Origin: Joyebacterum sp964521425
GTDB lineage: Bacteria > Joyebacterota > Joyebacteria > Joyebacterales > Joyebacteraceae
NCBI GenBank assembly: GCA_964521425.1
Contig: CAZFRO010000003.1
Coordinates: forward strand, 62,001-126,000
Length of the DNA: 64,000 nt
Direction of reading: 5' to 3'
Shown here: in pieces, positions 1 through 8,874 of the stretch
How the letters are laid out: each line of letters begins with the position of its first letter
Position numbering within the stretch: the stretch's first letter is position 1
Position numbers and translations under genes: made by a program
Notes under the pieces: generated by a model
The model's input: the letters and a program-made list of their open reading frames with translations, nothing else
What the model was told of the DNA's origin: nothing
Databases searched by the model: none

Positions 1-1743
1 GCAGGCGATCTCCTGGACACGGTAGTGGATGACATCGAGAGCCGGGACATCGGGCTCGGCGGCATCAATGGAGAGCTCCGCATCCGACTGCTTGCGGTGT
101 TTGCGAGCGACACACCCCAGTCAGCGCTGCTCAAGATCTGTATCGGGTTGATCGTCGTCTTTCTCGTGCGGGCCATCGTCTTCTATCTCCAGGCCCTTCT
201 GATGATCACTCTCGAGCAGCGCGTCATCCGGGACTTGAGAAACGCCATCTTCTCCCATCTCACCAGGTTGTCTCTCTCATTCTTCCAGCGCGGGCAGACA
301 GGCCAGCTCATCTCGCGTGTCACGAACGACGTGATGCTCGTGCGCGGCGCGCTTGTGGCGACCTTCGCTCAGATGTTCAGAGAGGCGCTTCTGGCCATCA
401 TCTACCTCGGCGTGGCCGTGTGGATAAGCTGGCGTCTCTCGATCATCACTGTGCTCGTGCTTCCTCCGATGATGCTGCTCATAGGGCGGCTCGGAATCCG
501 GCTCAGACGCCGGAACGTCCGAATCCAGGAGAAGATGGCCGACATCACATCGACCCTCGAGGAGTCGATCTCCGGTATCAGGGTTGTTCAGGCGTTCAGC
601 ATGGAGGAGTACGAGCGGAAGCGGTTCTTCTCTCACACCGCGGGCTACCTGAGGCGCTTCGTCAGGATGGAGGCGCTTGGCGCGCTTGCCGGCCCTCTGA
701 CGGAGTTCCTCGGCGTCGTCGGCGTTGTCGTCATCCTCTGGTACGGTGGGCGTCAGGTGCTTCTGACAGAGACGATCTCATCGGATTGGTTTCTCATGTT
801 CCTCGCCGCCTCGCTTTCGACGATGCAGCCACTGAGGAACATATCGAGGGCCAACACCGCACTCCAGACAGGTCTTGCGGCGACCGGCAGGGTCTTTGAG
901 ATTCTCGACACGGAGTCCGCTATCAAGAATATCCAGGGCGCCGAGCCAATCAGTGGACTGGATGATGTCATTCGCTATGAAGGCGTGACCTTCAGCTACG
1001 AGACCGGGCCGGAAGTGCTTCACGACATTGATCTCTCGATACGGAAGGGTGAGGTCGTGGCGATTGTCGGTTCGAGCGGAGCAGGGAAGACGACTCTGTT
1101 GGATCTCTTGCCGCGCTTCTACGATCCGGTGGCAGGGTGCATCACAGTCGACGGACGCGACATAAAGGAAATCGAACTCGGTTCTCTTCGGGACCTGATG
1201 GGGATCGTTACGCAGGAGACGATACTCTTCAATGATACGCTCGGAGCGAACATCGCCTACGGTGTTGTGGGCGCCGGCCGCGAGGAGATCGTTGCGGCTG
1301 CGGAGGCAGCGAACGCGCGAGAGTTCATCGAGGCGATGCCGGAGGGGTATGACTCGATGATCGGTGAGAGAGGAACGAGACTCTCCGGCGGCGAGAGACA
1401 GCGCATCGCGATTGCCCGTGCCCTGCTCAAGGACCCTCCGATTCTGATCTTCGATGAGGCGACGTCCTCGCTGGATACCGAGTCAGAACGATTGGTGCAG
1501 GGCGCCATAGAACGACTGCTTGAGGGCAGAACCGTCCTGATCATTGCCCATCGTCTGTCGACCGTAAGGAACGCCGACCGGATCATTGTGGTCGACGGTG
1601 GTTCGATTGCGGAGAGCGGCACCCACGTTGAGCTCATGCGACAAGATGGGCTGTACCGGCGTCTCTACGAGATGCAGTTCGGCGACGAGGATGGAGACGA
1701 TCGTGGCGACGACGGGATCCGGGAGCGGCAGTCCGCTTCCTGA
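1..1743 (+). CDS. ABC exporter, MsbA-like (5' end cut by window edge)
   Basis: Fused permease-ATPase of the lipid/multidrug exporter type. The frame is open from base 1; a GTG at 25 is only an internal candidate start, and family length suggests the first transmembrane helix lies outside the window. Counting from that GTG, the membrane domain occupies about residues 1-290 and the nucleotide-binding domain the rest: Walker A GSSGAGKTT at about 349, signature LSGGERQR at about 453, Walker B ILIFDEA at about 473 and the H-loop histidine near 509. All ATPase motifs are intact. It heads an operon of lipid A-core/O-antigen type genes, so lipid A or lipid-linked glycan flipping is the likely job, but the sequence does not separate MsbA from other exporters. 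Confidence 0.9.
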   Translation, partial: AGDLLDTVVDDIESRDIGLGGINGELRIRLLAVFASDTPQSALLKICIGLIVVFLVRAIVFYLQALLMITLEQRVIRDLRNAIFSHLTRLSLSFFQRGQTGQLISRVTNDVMLVRGALVATFAQMFREALLAIIYLGVAVWISWRLSIITVLVLPPMMLLIGRLGIRLRRRNVRIQEKMADITSTLEESISGIRVVQAFSMEEYERKRFFSHTAGYLRRFVRMEALGALAGPLTEFLGVVGVVVILWYGGRQVLLTETISSDWFLMFLAASLSTMQPLRNISRANTALQTGLAATGRVFEILDTESAIKNIQGAEPISGLDDVIRYEGVTFSYETGPEVLHDIDLSIRKGEVVAIVGSSGAGKTTLLDLLPRFYDPVAGCITVDGRDIKEIELGSLRDLMGIVTQETILFNDTLGANIAYGVVGAGREEIVAAAEAANAREFIEAMPEGYDSMIGERGTRLSGGERQRIAIARALLKDPPILIFDEATSSLDTESERLVQGAIERLLEGRTVLIIAHRLSTVRNADRIIVVDGGSIAESGTHVELMRQDGLYRRLYEMQFGDEDGDDRGDDGIRERQSAS

Positions 1744-2764
1744 GGACAGCATACTGGTCGTTCGGATGAGCTCAGTCGGTGATATCGTTCTGACCGAACC
1801 CGTGACGGCGGCCCTCAGACGCGCGTACCCGAGCGCGCGAATCGGGTTTGCCGTCAAGCGGCAGTACGTCGACCTAGTCGCATCCAATCCGGCAGTAGAC
1901 ACCGTTCATCTTCTGGAAGACAGCTCCCTCTCGGCCCTCTGGCGCTTGTGCCGCGAGGTGCGAGCGCAAGGCTACTCAGCCGTTGTGGATCTCCACAGGA
2001 ATGCCCGAAGCTTCGCTTTGACCGTGTGTTCGCGTGCGTCTCTGGCCACCGCCTACAGGAAGCGGGAACTCGGAGACTCTCTGAGAGTCCGTCTCTGGCG
2101 GCGTCCGTTCCGCGTCTCCAGGATGTTGGTTGAGCGGTATCTGGACGCGCTTGCCCCTCTTGGCCTGAGACCGGAATACAGGAAGCCCGTCTTCCATCTT
2201 TCAGCGACCGATATCGAGTGGGCGGGCCGTCATCTTGACGGGCTTGGACTTGCGCCGGGCGCGTATGCCGTCGTTGTTCCCGGGGCGCTCTGGCCCACGA
2301 AGCGCTGGCCGCCGGAGCGATTCGCCGCTGTTGCAGAAACCATCGTCACGGAGTCCGGTCTCGGAGTCCTTCTGCTCGGATCACCGTCCGAGCGGCAGCT
2401 CTGCGACGAGATTGCCGGGCAAGCGGGCGCCGGTGTCCTCGTGGATGCTGGGGACACGGAACTCGGGCAGATGGCCGCTCTCATTAACTCGGCGCGCGTC
2501 TTCATCGGCAACGACAGCGGTCCAATGCACATCGCCACCGCAGTGGGCACACCGACCGTAGCGATCTTCGGTCCGACCGATCCGGGGCAGTTTGACTTCG
2601 AGAATGATGAGGTCATCTACGCGGACCTCGAGTGCAGCGCTTGCTCGTTCTACGGTACGGAGACGTGCAGGCTTGGTCACTGGGAGTGCATGCAGAGCAT
2701 GAGTTCCGAGCTGGTTCTCGCAGCTGCGCGGCGCCTCCTCAGAAGCACGGATGGTGCTCAATGA
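1691..2764 (+). CDS. glycosyltransferase family 9 (heptosyltransferase-like)
   Basis: GT9 enzyme of the ADP-heptose:LPS heptosyltransferase type, 357 residues from an ATG preceded by GAGG and overlapping the exporter gene by 53 bases. The N-terminal MSSVGDIVLTEPV is the family's first GT-B loop, and the C-terminal half has the donor-site stretch IGNDSGPMHIA followed by IFGPTDP. A C-terminal group of four cysteines (CSACSFYG, ETC, WEC) is typical of family members. Its stop overlaps the next gene's start (ATGA), pointing to translational coupling. The exact acceptor, inner-core Kdo/heptose or another glycan, cannot be told from sequence. Confidence 0.88.
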   Translation: METIVATTGSGSGSPLPEDSILVVRMSSVGDIVLTEPVTAALRRAYPSARIGFAVKRQYVDLVASNPAVDTVHLLEDSSLSALWRLCREVRAQGYSAVVDLHRNARSFALTVCSRASLATAYRKRELGDSLRVRLWRRPFRVSRMLVERYLDALAPLGLRPEYRKPVFHLSATDIEWAGRHLDGLGLAPGAYAVVVPGALWPTKRWPPERFAAVAETIVTESGLGVLLLGSPSERQLCDEIAGQAGAGVLVDAGDTELGQMAALINSARVFIGNDSGPMHIATAVGTPTVAIFGPTDPGQFDFENDEVIYADLECSACSFYGTETCRLGHWECMQSMSSELVLAAARRLLRSTDGAQ

Positions 2765-3795
2765 GGTACCTTGTCATTCAGACGGCTTTCCTTGGGGATG
2801 CGATTCTGACACTTCCGCTTCTCGCTGCCCTCAGGCGAAGCAATGACTCGAATTGGATCGGGGTAGTGGCTTCGCCCCCTGGAGCAGAGTTCCTCCGGGG
2901 GCAGGGGATCGCCGACTCCATCATAGAATACGACAAGCGAGGCGCCGATCGGGGCCCAGGTGCGTACCGGCGACTCATCAGGAGAATCAAGGAGCACCAG
3001 ATCGACATTGCGCTCATACCGCATCGCTCGTTTCGAAGCGCGCTTCTTCCAGCACTGGCCGGTGTGCCGGTCCGAGTCGGCTTCGATGAGAGCGGCGGGC
3101 GCCTCTTTCTTACGGAAGCCGTCGAGTATAGATCCCGGGCGCATGAGGTCGAGCGCGTGGCAGCGCTTGCCGAGGCGGTCGGTCTTCCCTTCTCCGGCGG
3201 ACGTGTGCCTTTCGATATTCGCGTTCCGCCCCTCGCGGATGACGCGCTCAACGCCGTGCTTTCTGAAAACGGCGTCGAGAAGGGACGTGCACTAGTAGCA
3301 ATCAGTCCCGGAAGCAGGTGGACCACGAAACGCTGGTTGCCCGATCGCTTCGGCGCTGTTGCGCGCGCTCTGTCTCTTGAGCGCGGGATGGCGGTCGTGG
3401 TCGTCGGGTCGGACGCCGACAGAGAAGTGGGTGCTGCGGTCTCAGCCTCCGCCGGTTCACGTGTGGTCGATCTTACCGGTAGGCTTGGGCTTGATGAGTG
3501 GGTGGCTCTCCTGGACAGGGCCGAGCTCCTGATCTCGAACGACTCGGCCGCCGTTCATGTGGCGGCCGGTGTAAGTACCCCGGTCGTTGCGATCTTCGGA
3601 CCGACCGTAGAGAGCCAGGGCTTCGCGCCCTACATCGATCGTGCCGTGATCCTCGGTGTGGATCTCTCGTGTCGTCCGTGCGGCCGGCACGGCGGCGATA
3701 AGTGTCGTCTGGGCACGCTCGCCTGCATGACGGGGGTCAGTGAATCCGATGTCCTTGGGGCCGCGGACCGGCTCCTGGAGGGCACTCTGCAGTGA
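2761..3795 (+). CDS. glycosyltransferase family 9 (heptosyltransferase-like), second copy
   Basis: Second GT9 protein, 344 residues, starting on the ATG that overlaps the previous stop. It begins MRYLVIQTAFLGDAILTLP, the family's first Rossmann loop, and has LISNDSAAVHVAAGVSTP followed by AIFGPT in the donor domain. The C-terminal cysteines (CRPCGRHGGDKC) match the layout of the upstream paralogue. Two adjacent GT9 genes suggest successive heptose additions to a lipid A core, in keeping with the GmhB-like phosphatase downstream. Confidence 0.88.
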   Translation: MRYLVIQTAFLGDAILTLPLLAALRRSNDSNWIGVVASPPGAEFLRGQGIADSIIEYDKRGADRGPGAYRRLIRRIKEHQIDIALIPHRSFRSALLPALAGVPVRVGFDESGGRLFLTEAVEYRSRAHEVERVAALAEAVGLPFSGGRVPFDIRVPPLADDALNAVLSENGVEKGRALVAISPGSRWTTKRWLPDRFGAVARALSLERGMAVVVVGSDADREVGAAVSASAGSRVVDLTGRLGLDEWVALLDRAELLISNDSAAVHVAAGVSTPVVAIFGPTVESQGFAPYIDRAVILGVDLSCRPCGRHGGDKCRLGTLACMTGVSESDVLGAADRLLEGTLQ

Positions 3796-4976
3796 TGGAT
3801 GCACTACTGGTCACAGATTCGATGATATGGACGGATGAGACGGAGTACGCCCTCTCGGTTGCGTCGGCTGAGGCATCGACCGGCCTCTCGATCACGATCG
3901 CAGCGCCTTCAGGGAGTGCGATTGCGTTACGCGCGCCTGAGTGCATCCGTCTTATGGAACTTCCGGGAGCCGAGCCTGCGAGATCGGTAGCGGATTTCAC
4001 AACCTGTGTCAGGTGGTTGGCGTCCGTGGTGCGAACGGAGCGACCTCGAATCGTGCATTCCTCGCGTGCGACAGCTCATCTCATGATTGTTCTGGCTTGC
4101 GGCAAGTCCGTCCCGATCGTTCATCTCAGAGGAGGCGCGACGCCGGCCTCGCGACATATGCTGAACCGGCATCTCTACCGCTTCATGATATCTGCCGTCA
4201 TCGCATCATCGAGGCGAGTGGAGAGCTGGGTGTCCGATGGACTCGGTATGGATGCGAGTCGGGTCTTCCGCATCTACGCTCCCATCGACACGGAGCGGTA
4301 CGCCGCGTCAGCGCCGGACACTGAACTCAGAAGTGAGCTTGGGCTTTCACCTGAGTCGCGAGTGGTCGTGAATGTGGCGCGTCTCGCGCCCGTTAAGGGA
4401 CACGATGTTCTCCTGGATGCGATGCAGATTGTACTGAGACGCGTCCCGGAGGCCGTCCTCGTGCTGGTCGGGGAGCCATGGCGAGGGCAGCCCGAAGGAC
4501 TCATGCGGCGCGCGGAGCGACTCGGAATCGCCTCCAGCGTGCGCTTCGTGGGACGTAGGGAGGATGTTCCGAGGTTTCTGGCCTTGGCTGATCTGTGTGT
4601 GTCGTCCTCCACGGCAAGTGAGGAGAACTCGCGCGCCGTGAGTGAGTACATGGCCGCCGGGCGTCCCGTCGTGGGAACCGGTGTGGGCGTCATACCCGAA
4701 CTCATCGTCGATGGAGATACAGGGCTTGTTGCGCGACCGGGTGATGAGAAGGAGCTGGCTGATTGCATGGTGGCTCTTCTTACCGACGCGGAGCACGCGA
4801 GGCGCCTGGGCGTGGCCGGACGGCGCCGGGCTGAGGAACTGGTCTCGAGAGGTGCTTTCTCATTGTCCCTGGCGAGAGTTCTCGATCACGTGGGGATCGG
4901 CGAGGGCCACGCCGAAGGGCGGGGGCCACGCACGGGCGGAGATGATCCTACAGACCACGGGGAGCGACAGGTTTGA
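3795..4976 (+). CDS. glycosyltransferase family 4
   Basis: GT-B fold retaining glycosyltransferase, 393 residues. The ATG at 3795 overlaps the previous stop (TGATG); a GTG three bases earlier is an alternative. The C-terminal GT4 domain is clear: VVNVARLAPVKGHD, then a long nucleotide-sugar-binding stretch with LVGEP, FVGRREDVPRF and an E-rich motif (EENSRAVSEYMAAGRPVV) ending in the GVIPELIVDGDTG block. No signal peptide or membrane segment is visible. Sugar and linkage are unknown; the context is LPS or capsule assembly. Confidence 0.87.
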   Translation: MDALLVTDSMIWTDETEYALSVASAEASTGLSITIAAPSGSAIALRAPECIRLMELPGAEPARSVADFTTCVRWLASVVRTERPRIVHSSRATAHLMIVLACGKSVPIVHLRGGATPASRHMLNRHLYRFMISAVIASSRRVESWVSDGLGMDASRVFRIYAPIDTERYAASAPDTELRSELGLSPESRVVVNVARLAPVKGHDVLLDAMQIVLRRVPEAVLVLVGEPWRGQPEGLMRRAERLGIASSVRFVGRREDVPRFLALADLCVSSSTASEENSRAVSEYMAAGRPVVGTGVGVIPELIVDGDTGLVARPGDEKELADCMVALLTDAEHARRLGVAGRRRAEELVSRGAFSLSLARVLDHVGIGEGHAEGRGPRTGGDDPTDHGERQV

Positions 4977-6139
4977 GCACTCCGGACATCATCTGTCTCT
5001 CGACAAACCACTGGACCGGGCTTCCGACCAGCAAGCAACACCTCATGTCGGTGCTGGCCAGGACCGGACGCGTTCTCTACGTCGAGCCACCGTTGGACAT
5101 CTTCTCCGTTCTCGGACGCCGACGCCAATGGGGCAGGCTCGCCGGGATGAGAGAGGTAGAGGAGCGGCTCTGGGTTCTGTCTCCCGTGGTCGTCGCCGAC
5201 AGCTCATTGCCGAGGAAGAGGGTTAGATTCCACCGGGGATTCCTGCCGAAGGTGGCGAGCGCGGCACGCGGGCTCGGGTTCGAGAACCCTGTCGTTTGGT
5301 GCTTCTCACCAGAGCATGTCGCCTATGCGGGAGGCTTGGGGGAATCCGTCCTCATCTATCACGCCGCAGACGAGCCGACGGGTCTCAGTCGTGACCCGGA
5401 TTCGACACGGACGCTCGAACGTGAGCTGATGGAACGCTCGGACATCATCTTCGTGGCTTCACAGTCGCTCTATGAGGCGCGGAGCGAATTCGATAATGTC
5501 CACAGACTCCAGAACGCGGCTGACGGGATGCATTACGGACGCGTGCTCGCTCAAGATGCGACTGCGTCGGCCGATGTTCTCCTGGGGGCGCTTCGGAAGC
5601 CGGGCCGCATACCTCGCGAACTCGCGGGTCTTGAAGGTCCCGTGATCCTGTACGGCGGCGCCGCCTATGGCTGGTTTGATTTCGAGCTTGTCGAGGAGCT
5701 GGCGAGGATGCGCCCGGACTGGAATCTAGTCATGGTCGGTCCCTCTGAACGCCGTACTCCTCCACCGGGTGTGTTGAGTGTGGGGCGGAAGCGCTACGAC
5801 GAGTTCCCGTGGTACGTCGCGGCCGCTGATGTCGCCATCCTCCCCTTGAGGATCGGCTCGCACACAACGAACTGCGACCCGATCATTCTCTTCGAATATC
5901 TACTTTGCGGGAAACCCGTTGTTTCGACACCGTTCCCCGCAGCGGCCGAGCATGGGGATCTTGTCACAAGGGCGAGTGGCGCCTCAGGTTTCGAGAAGGC
6001 CATTTCCTCAGTTCTGGACGCGGGCACGTCCACGGAGATCATCAGACGAAGGGTGGAGTACGCGCTCGACAACACGTGGGAGAAGCGGGCTCAGGCGGCT
6101 CTCGGAATCATCGAGAGGGTCGGGGAGAAGGGGCAATGA
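4973..6139 (+). CDS. glycosyltransferase, GT4/TuaH-like
   Basis: Putative glycosyltransferase of 388 residues with a TTG start at 4973 that overlaps the previous stop; a GGGGAG Shine-Dalgarno about ten bases upstream supports this start. The N-terminal half (IICLSTNHW, then TGRVLYVEPP) and the central HAADEPTGL and NAADG stretches are typical of TuaH-like enzymes found in polysaccharide loci. The C-terminal part ILPLRIGSHTTNCDPIILFE gives the donor-binding region. Substrate unknown. The next gene starts inside its stop codon. Confidence 0.8.
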   Translation: MSTPDIICLSTNHWTGLPTSKQHLMSVLARTGRVLYVEPPLDIFSVLGRRRQWGRLAGMREVEERLWVLSPVVVADSSLPRKRVRFHRGFLPKVASAARGLGFENPVVWCFSPEHVAYAGGLGESVLIYHAADEPTGLSRDPDSTRTLERELMERSDIIFVASQSLYEARSEFDNVHRLQNAADGMHYGRVLAQDATASADVLLGALRKPGRIPRELAGLEGPVILYGGAAYGWFDFELVEELARMRPDWNLVMVGPSERRTPPPGVLSVGRKRYDEFPWYVAAADVAILPLRIGSHTTNCDPIILFEYLLCGKPVVSTPFPAAAEHGDLVTRASGASGFEKAISSVLDAGTSTEIIRRRVEYALDNTWEKRAQAALGIIERVGEKGQ

Positions 6140-7434
6140 CCGCGATCAAGCGATCAGGCGTGTCACAGGGCAGCGCGCCGGGCGTGCCGCAGGGCGACAC
6201 GCCGGCCGTGCCGCAGGGCGGCACGCCTTGGCAGGAGAAAGCGATAAGGCGCCTGGACGGGCTTCAGTCGTTCGGTCTGGTCGTGCTCCTGATCGGTCTT
6301 CCTTTCTCTGAAGTGGTGAAGAGCGCAGGTCTGGCCATCGCAGTGGTTGGCTTTGCTGGAAAACTGATCCTCGGGCACAGGCCTTCACTTGGGAGGGACG
6401 GTGTTCTTGCAGCGCTCGCGGTCTACTTCGCCGCAGCGGCGCTGTCGGTCATCGTTGCGGCGCCTGAGACGCGGAGACCTCACGAACTTGTGACGCTGGC
6501 GATGACCATAGTTCCATTCATCCTCGTTCTCGATTCGATAGTCGTCCGTCCCTCACGGCGTCTCTTTCTTACCGGCGCCATCCTGACCGGCGCGGTCGTG
6601 GCCTCTCTCATCTGGCATGGTACCTACGATGCAGGTTCTTTCTACCGGCTCAGTCTTGGCTCAATAGAGAACCCGGTGCCTGCGGGGGAGTACCTGGCGA
6701 TCTGCCTGGTTCTCGGCGTGGCCGTTCTCTTCGCCGAGAGACGCGCATCGGTGGCCGGGCCGATCATGGCCCTCACGGTGGCGCTGACCGGGATCGCGCT
6801 CGCGCTGACGCAGTCGCGTGGCGCCCTCCTTGGGGCGATATGCGGTGTGGCCTTCGTGGTCTGGTCCACGGTGCGGAAACGGAGGTATGTGACGGCTGTG
6901 ATCGCGGTAGCCGTGATCGGGATCATGGCGTTCGCCGCAGCGAAGCCCGACTCGAAGATCGCTGACGGCCTCGATCTCCGATCGAGAAACACGCAGGCGA
7001 GGTTCGAGACATGGCGGCAGACAGGCGACCTCGTTCAGGCGCGGCCTCTCACGGGACACGGCCTGGGCAGTTTTCCGCTCCTTGGCGTCACGTACTTCGA
7101 TGGCCGTGTCGTCGAGCATCCTGTCTCCGCGCACAATGTGTGGATCAACAGCCTCGCGGAGACCGGGATTCTGGGCGCAGCAGCACTACTCGCATTTGTG
7201 GCGCTGCTGTTGCGATCGGCATGGCTTTCGCAGAGACGCGCGACCTACGCTCTCGACGGAGCACTGTCGAGAGGAGCTCTGGGAGGCTTGCTGGTCTCGC
7301 TTGTGGCCGGGCTCACCGCCATCTCTCTGGATGCGGAACCTGGGATGCTCTTCTTCACGATCGCGGCAATAGGCATCAGCGGCGGGCGTGCCACGAACGT
7401 CCGGGCAAGGGAGGTGCGGCATGGGGGAGGGTAG
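6136..7434 (+). CDS. O-antigen ligase/polymerase-like membrane protein (Wzy_C family)
   Basis: Multi-spanning membrane protein of 432 residues starting at the ATGA overlap, with a GGAGAAGGGG stretch upstream. About ten hydrophobic segments are visible. The periplasmic Wzy_C signature lies at GLGSFPLLGVTYF, then VEHPVSAHNVWINSLAETG. Enzymes of this family join polymerised O-antigen to lipid A-core or polymerise repeat units. The cytoplasmic N-terminus carries an unusual short repeat (GVPQGDTPAVPQGGTP) encoded by three 24-base tandem units, listed separately. A second Wzy_C protein is encoded at 16695, so one may be the ligase and the other the polymerase. Confidence 0.85.
   Translation: MTAIKRSGVSQGSAPGVPQGDTPAVPQGGTPWQEKAIRRLDGLQSFGLVVLLIGLPFSEVVKSAGLAIAVVGFAGKLILGHRPSLGRDGVLAALAVYFAAAALSVIVAAPETRRPHELVTLAMTIVPFILVLDSIVVRPSRRLFLTGAILTGAVVASLIWHGTYDAGSFYRLSLGSIENPVPAGEYLAICLVLGVAVLFAERRASVAGPIMALTVALTGIALALTQSRGALLGAICGVAFVVWSTVRKRRYVTAVIAVAVIGIMAFAAAKPDSKIADGLDLRSRNTQARFETWRQTGDLVQARPLTGHGLGSFPLLGVTYFDGRVVEHPVSAHNVWINSLAETGILGAAALLAFVALLLRSAWLSQRRATYALDGALSRGALGGLLVSLVAGLTAISLDAEPGMLFFTIAAIGISGGRATNVRAREVRHGGG
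6160..6231 (+). repeat. three 24-bp palindromic tandem repeats inside a CDS
   Basis: Units at 6160-6183, 6184-6207 and 6208-6231 follow the pattern GTGCCGCAGGGCGRCACGCC plus four bases. The unit at 6208 together with its flank forms a near-perfect inverted repeat (GGCGTGCCGC or GCCGTGCCGC against GCGGCACGCC, three-base loop). The period is a multiple of three, so the reading frame of the O-antigen ligase-like gene is kept and the repeats encode a Pro/Gly-rich N-terminal stretch. Confidence 0.85.
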
Positions 7435-8002
7435 ATCCGCGGTGTTCTTCGACCGGGACGGTGTGCTGAGTGTGGAACGAAGCTACGTTCTGCGTCCGGA
7501 GGACCTCGAACTTGTGCCCGGGGCCGGGCGCGCGCTCAGAGCCCTGAACAACCGGGGCATCGAGGGCGTCCTAGTCAGTAACCAGTCGGCCGTTGCCAGG
7601 GGATTCATGACAGAGGAAGAGCTGGCGGCCGTCCACAGACATCTCGAGGATCTTCTTGAGGCGGAAGGGGCATCCCTCGACGCGGCCTACTACTGTCCCA
7701 ACCTCCTCGGCGCCGCCGTGGAGCGATTCGCCCGCGACGATTCCTGCAGGAAACCGCGCACGGGGATGCTCAAACGGGCGTCTCGCGATCTGGGGATCGA
7801 CCTCGCGGTTTCCTACATGATAGGAGACCAAGCGACGGACATCGAACTCGCGAAGCGCGCCGGACTGACTGCCGTGCTTGTGCTTACGGGAAAAGGCCGT
7901 GAGACTCTGGCGACTCAGGACGAGCGAGGGCTCGCGATCGATCACGTCGCAGTCGACGTCGAGGCGGCCGTATCATGGATACTGGAGCATCTGGAGAAGT
8001 GA
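7421..8002 (+). CDS. gmhB: GmhB-like HAD phosphatase (heptose bisphosphate phosphatase)
   Basis: HAD-superfamily phosphatase of 193 residues, close to the usual GmhB length. Start ATG at 7421 overlaps the preceding gene by 14 bases. Motif I is FDRDGV (D11, D13), motif II SNQS, the CRKP lysine is at 111 and motif IV is IGDQATD (D136, D140). In E. coli GmhB a zinc is held by C92, H94, C107 and C109; here C92 and C109 remain but the other two positions read N and D, so the zinc site looks incomplete. It would remove the 7-phosphate of D-glycero-D-manno-heptose 1,7-bisphosphate, matching the two heptosyltransferases upstream; a related histidinol- or sugar-phosphatase role is possible. Confidence 0.8.
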   Translation: MGEGRSAVFFDRDGVLSVERSYVLRPEDLELVPGAGRALRALNNRGIEGVLVSNQSAVARGFMTEEELAAVHRHLEDLLEAEGASLDAAYYCPNLLGAAVERFARDDSCRKPRTGMLKRASRDLGIDLAVSYMIGDQATDIELAKRAGLTAVLVLTGKGRETLATQDERGLAIDHVAVDVEAAVSWILEHLEK

Positions 8003-8865
8003 TGACTGGGTGGAGACACAGGGAATCATCGGGCGGCATGAGGGTTGCGTCTCTCAAATCCATGGTGATGGTGGTAGCACTCACCGTTCTGTGGACGCTC
8101 CCGTCCGCCGGCCACGTGACCGGCCAGAGCTCGGCTCTGTCCCCTCTGGCTCTCGTGGCGAACGGCGAGCCTGCCGTGCCTCCGTTCGGCGTGGGAGAGC
8201 GGCTTGTCTTCGAGGTCAAGTACGGCTTCGTGAACGCTGGAACAGCCGTGATGAGCATACCGGAGATGGTCAGCTACCGGGGGCATGCCTGTTACCATAT
8301 CCTCTCCGTCGCTGAGTCGAACGCGTTCATCTCCGCATTCTTCCCTGTCAGGGATGTCGCGGAATCGCTGCTCGATGCGCGCGAGATGGTATCGAGGAGG
8401 TTCGAGAAGCGACTGAGAGAAGGTGATTTCCGCGCTCACGATCTGGTAGTGTTCGATCATGATCGGCACATCGCCATCTATCCAAAGAAGGGACGCGTAG
8501 TACCGCTTGCGCTCAATGCGCAGGACATACTATCGTCCCTCTACTACGTTCGAATGATGAAGCTCGAGGTCGGCAGTCCAGTATCGATCGAGAATCACGC
8601 CGACAAGAAGAACTACCCGCTCGAGATCAAGGTGCTTCGTCGCGAGCGGGTCGAAGTCCCTGCCGGGGAGTTCGACTGCATCGTTGTGGAGCCTGTGATG
8701 CGAACCGGCGGCCTCTTCAGTCAGAAGGGCAGGCTGTGGGTCTGGTTGACCGACGATGATGCCCATATGCCGGTGCTCATGAAGAGCAAGATAGCCATTG
8801 GATCCATATCCGTTGTCCTCAAGAGCTACGAGCGCGCGGAGCACATCCGGCAGCAGTTTCCGTAG
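8002..8865 (+). CDS. DUF3108 family exported protein
   Basis: Predicted exported protein of 287 residues. The ATG at 8002 overlaps the previous stop (TGATG) with GGAG seven bases upstream; the ATG at 8038, just before the hydrophobic segment, is an alternative. A signal peptide is seen in VMVVALTVLWTLP. The mature part starts with GVGERLVFEVKYGFVNAG, followed by SYRGHACYHI, FFPVRDVAESLLDA and the C-terminal beta-rich region VPAGEFDCIVVEP, all characteristic of DUF3108. Function is unknown; family members are periplasmic or outer-membrane beta-sandwich proteins often coded near envelope genes. Confidence 0.75.
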   Translation: MTGWRHRESSGGMRVASLKSMVMVVALTVLWTLPSAGHVTGQSSALSPLALVANGEPAVPPFGVGERLVFEVKYGFVNAGTAVMSIPEMVSYRGHACYHILSVAESNAFISAFFPVRDVAESLLDAREMVSRRFEKRLREGDFRAHDLVVFDHDRHIAIYPKKGRVVPLALNAQDILSSLYYVRMMKLEVGSPVSIENHADKKNYPLEIKVLRRERVEVPAGEFDCIVVEPVMRTGGLFSQKGRLWVWLTDDDAHMPVLMKSKIAIGSISVVLKSYERAEHIRQQFP

Positions 8866-8874
8866 GGAGGTAGC

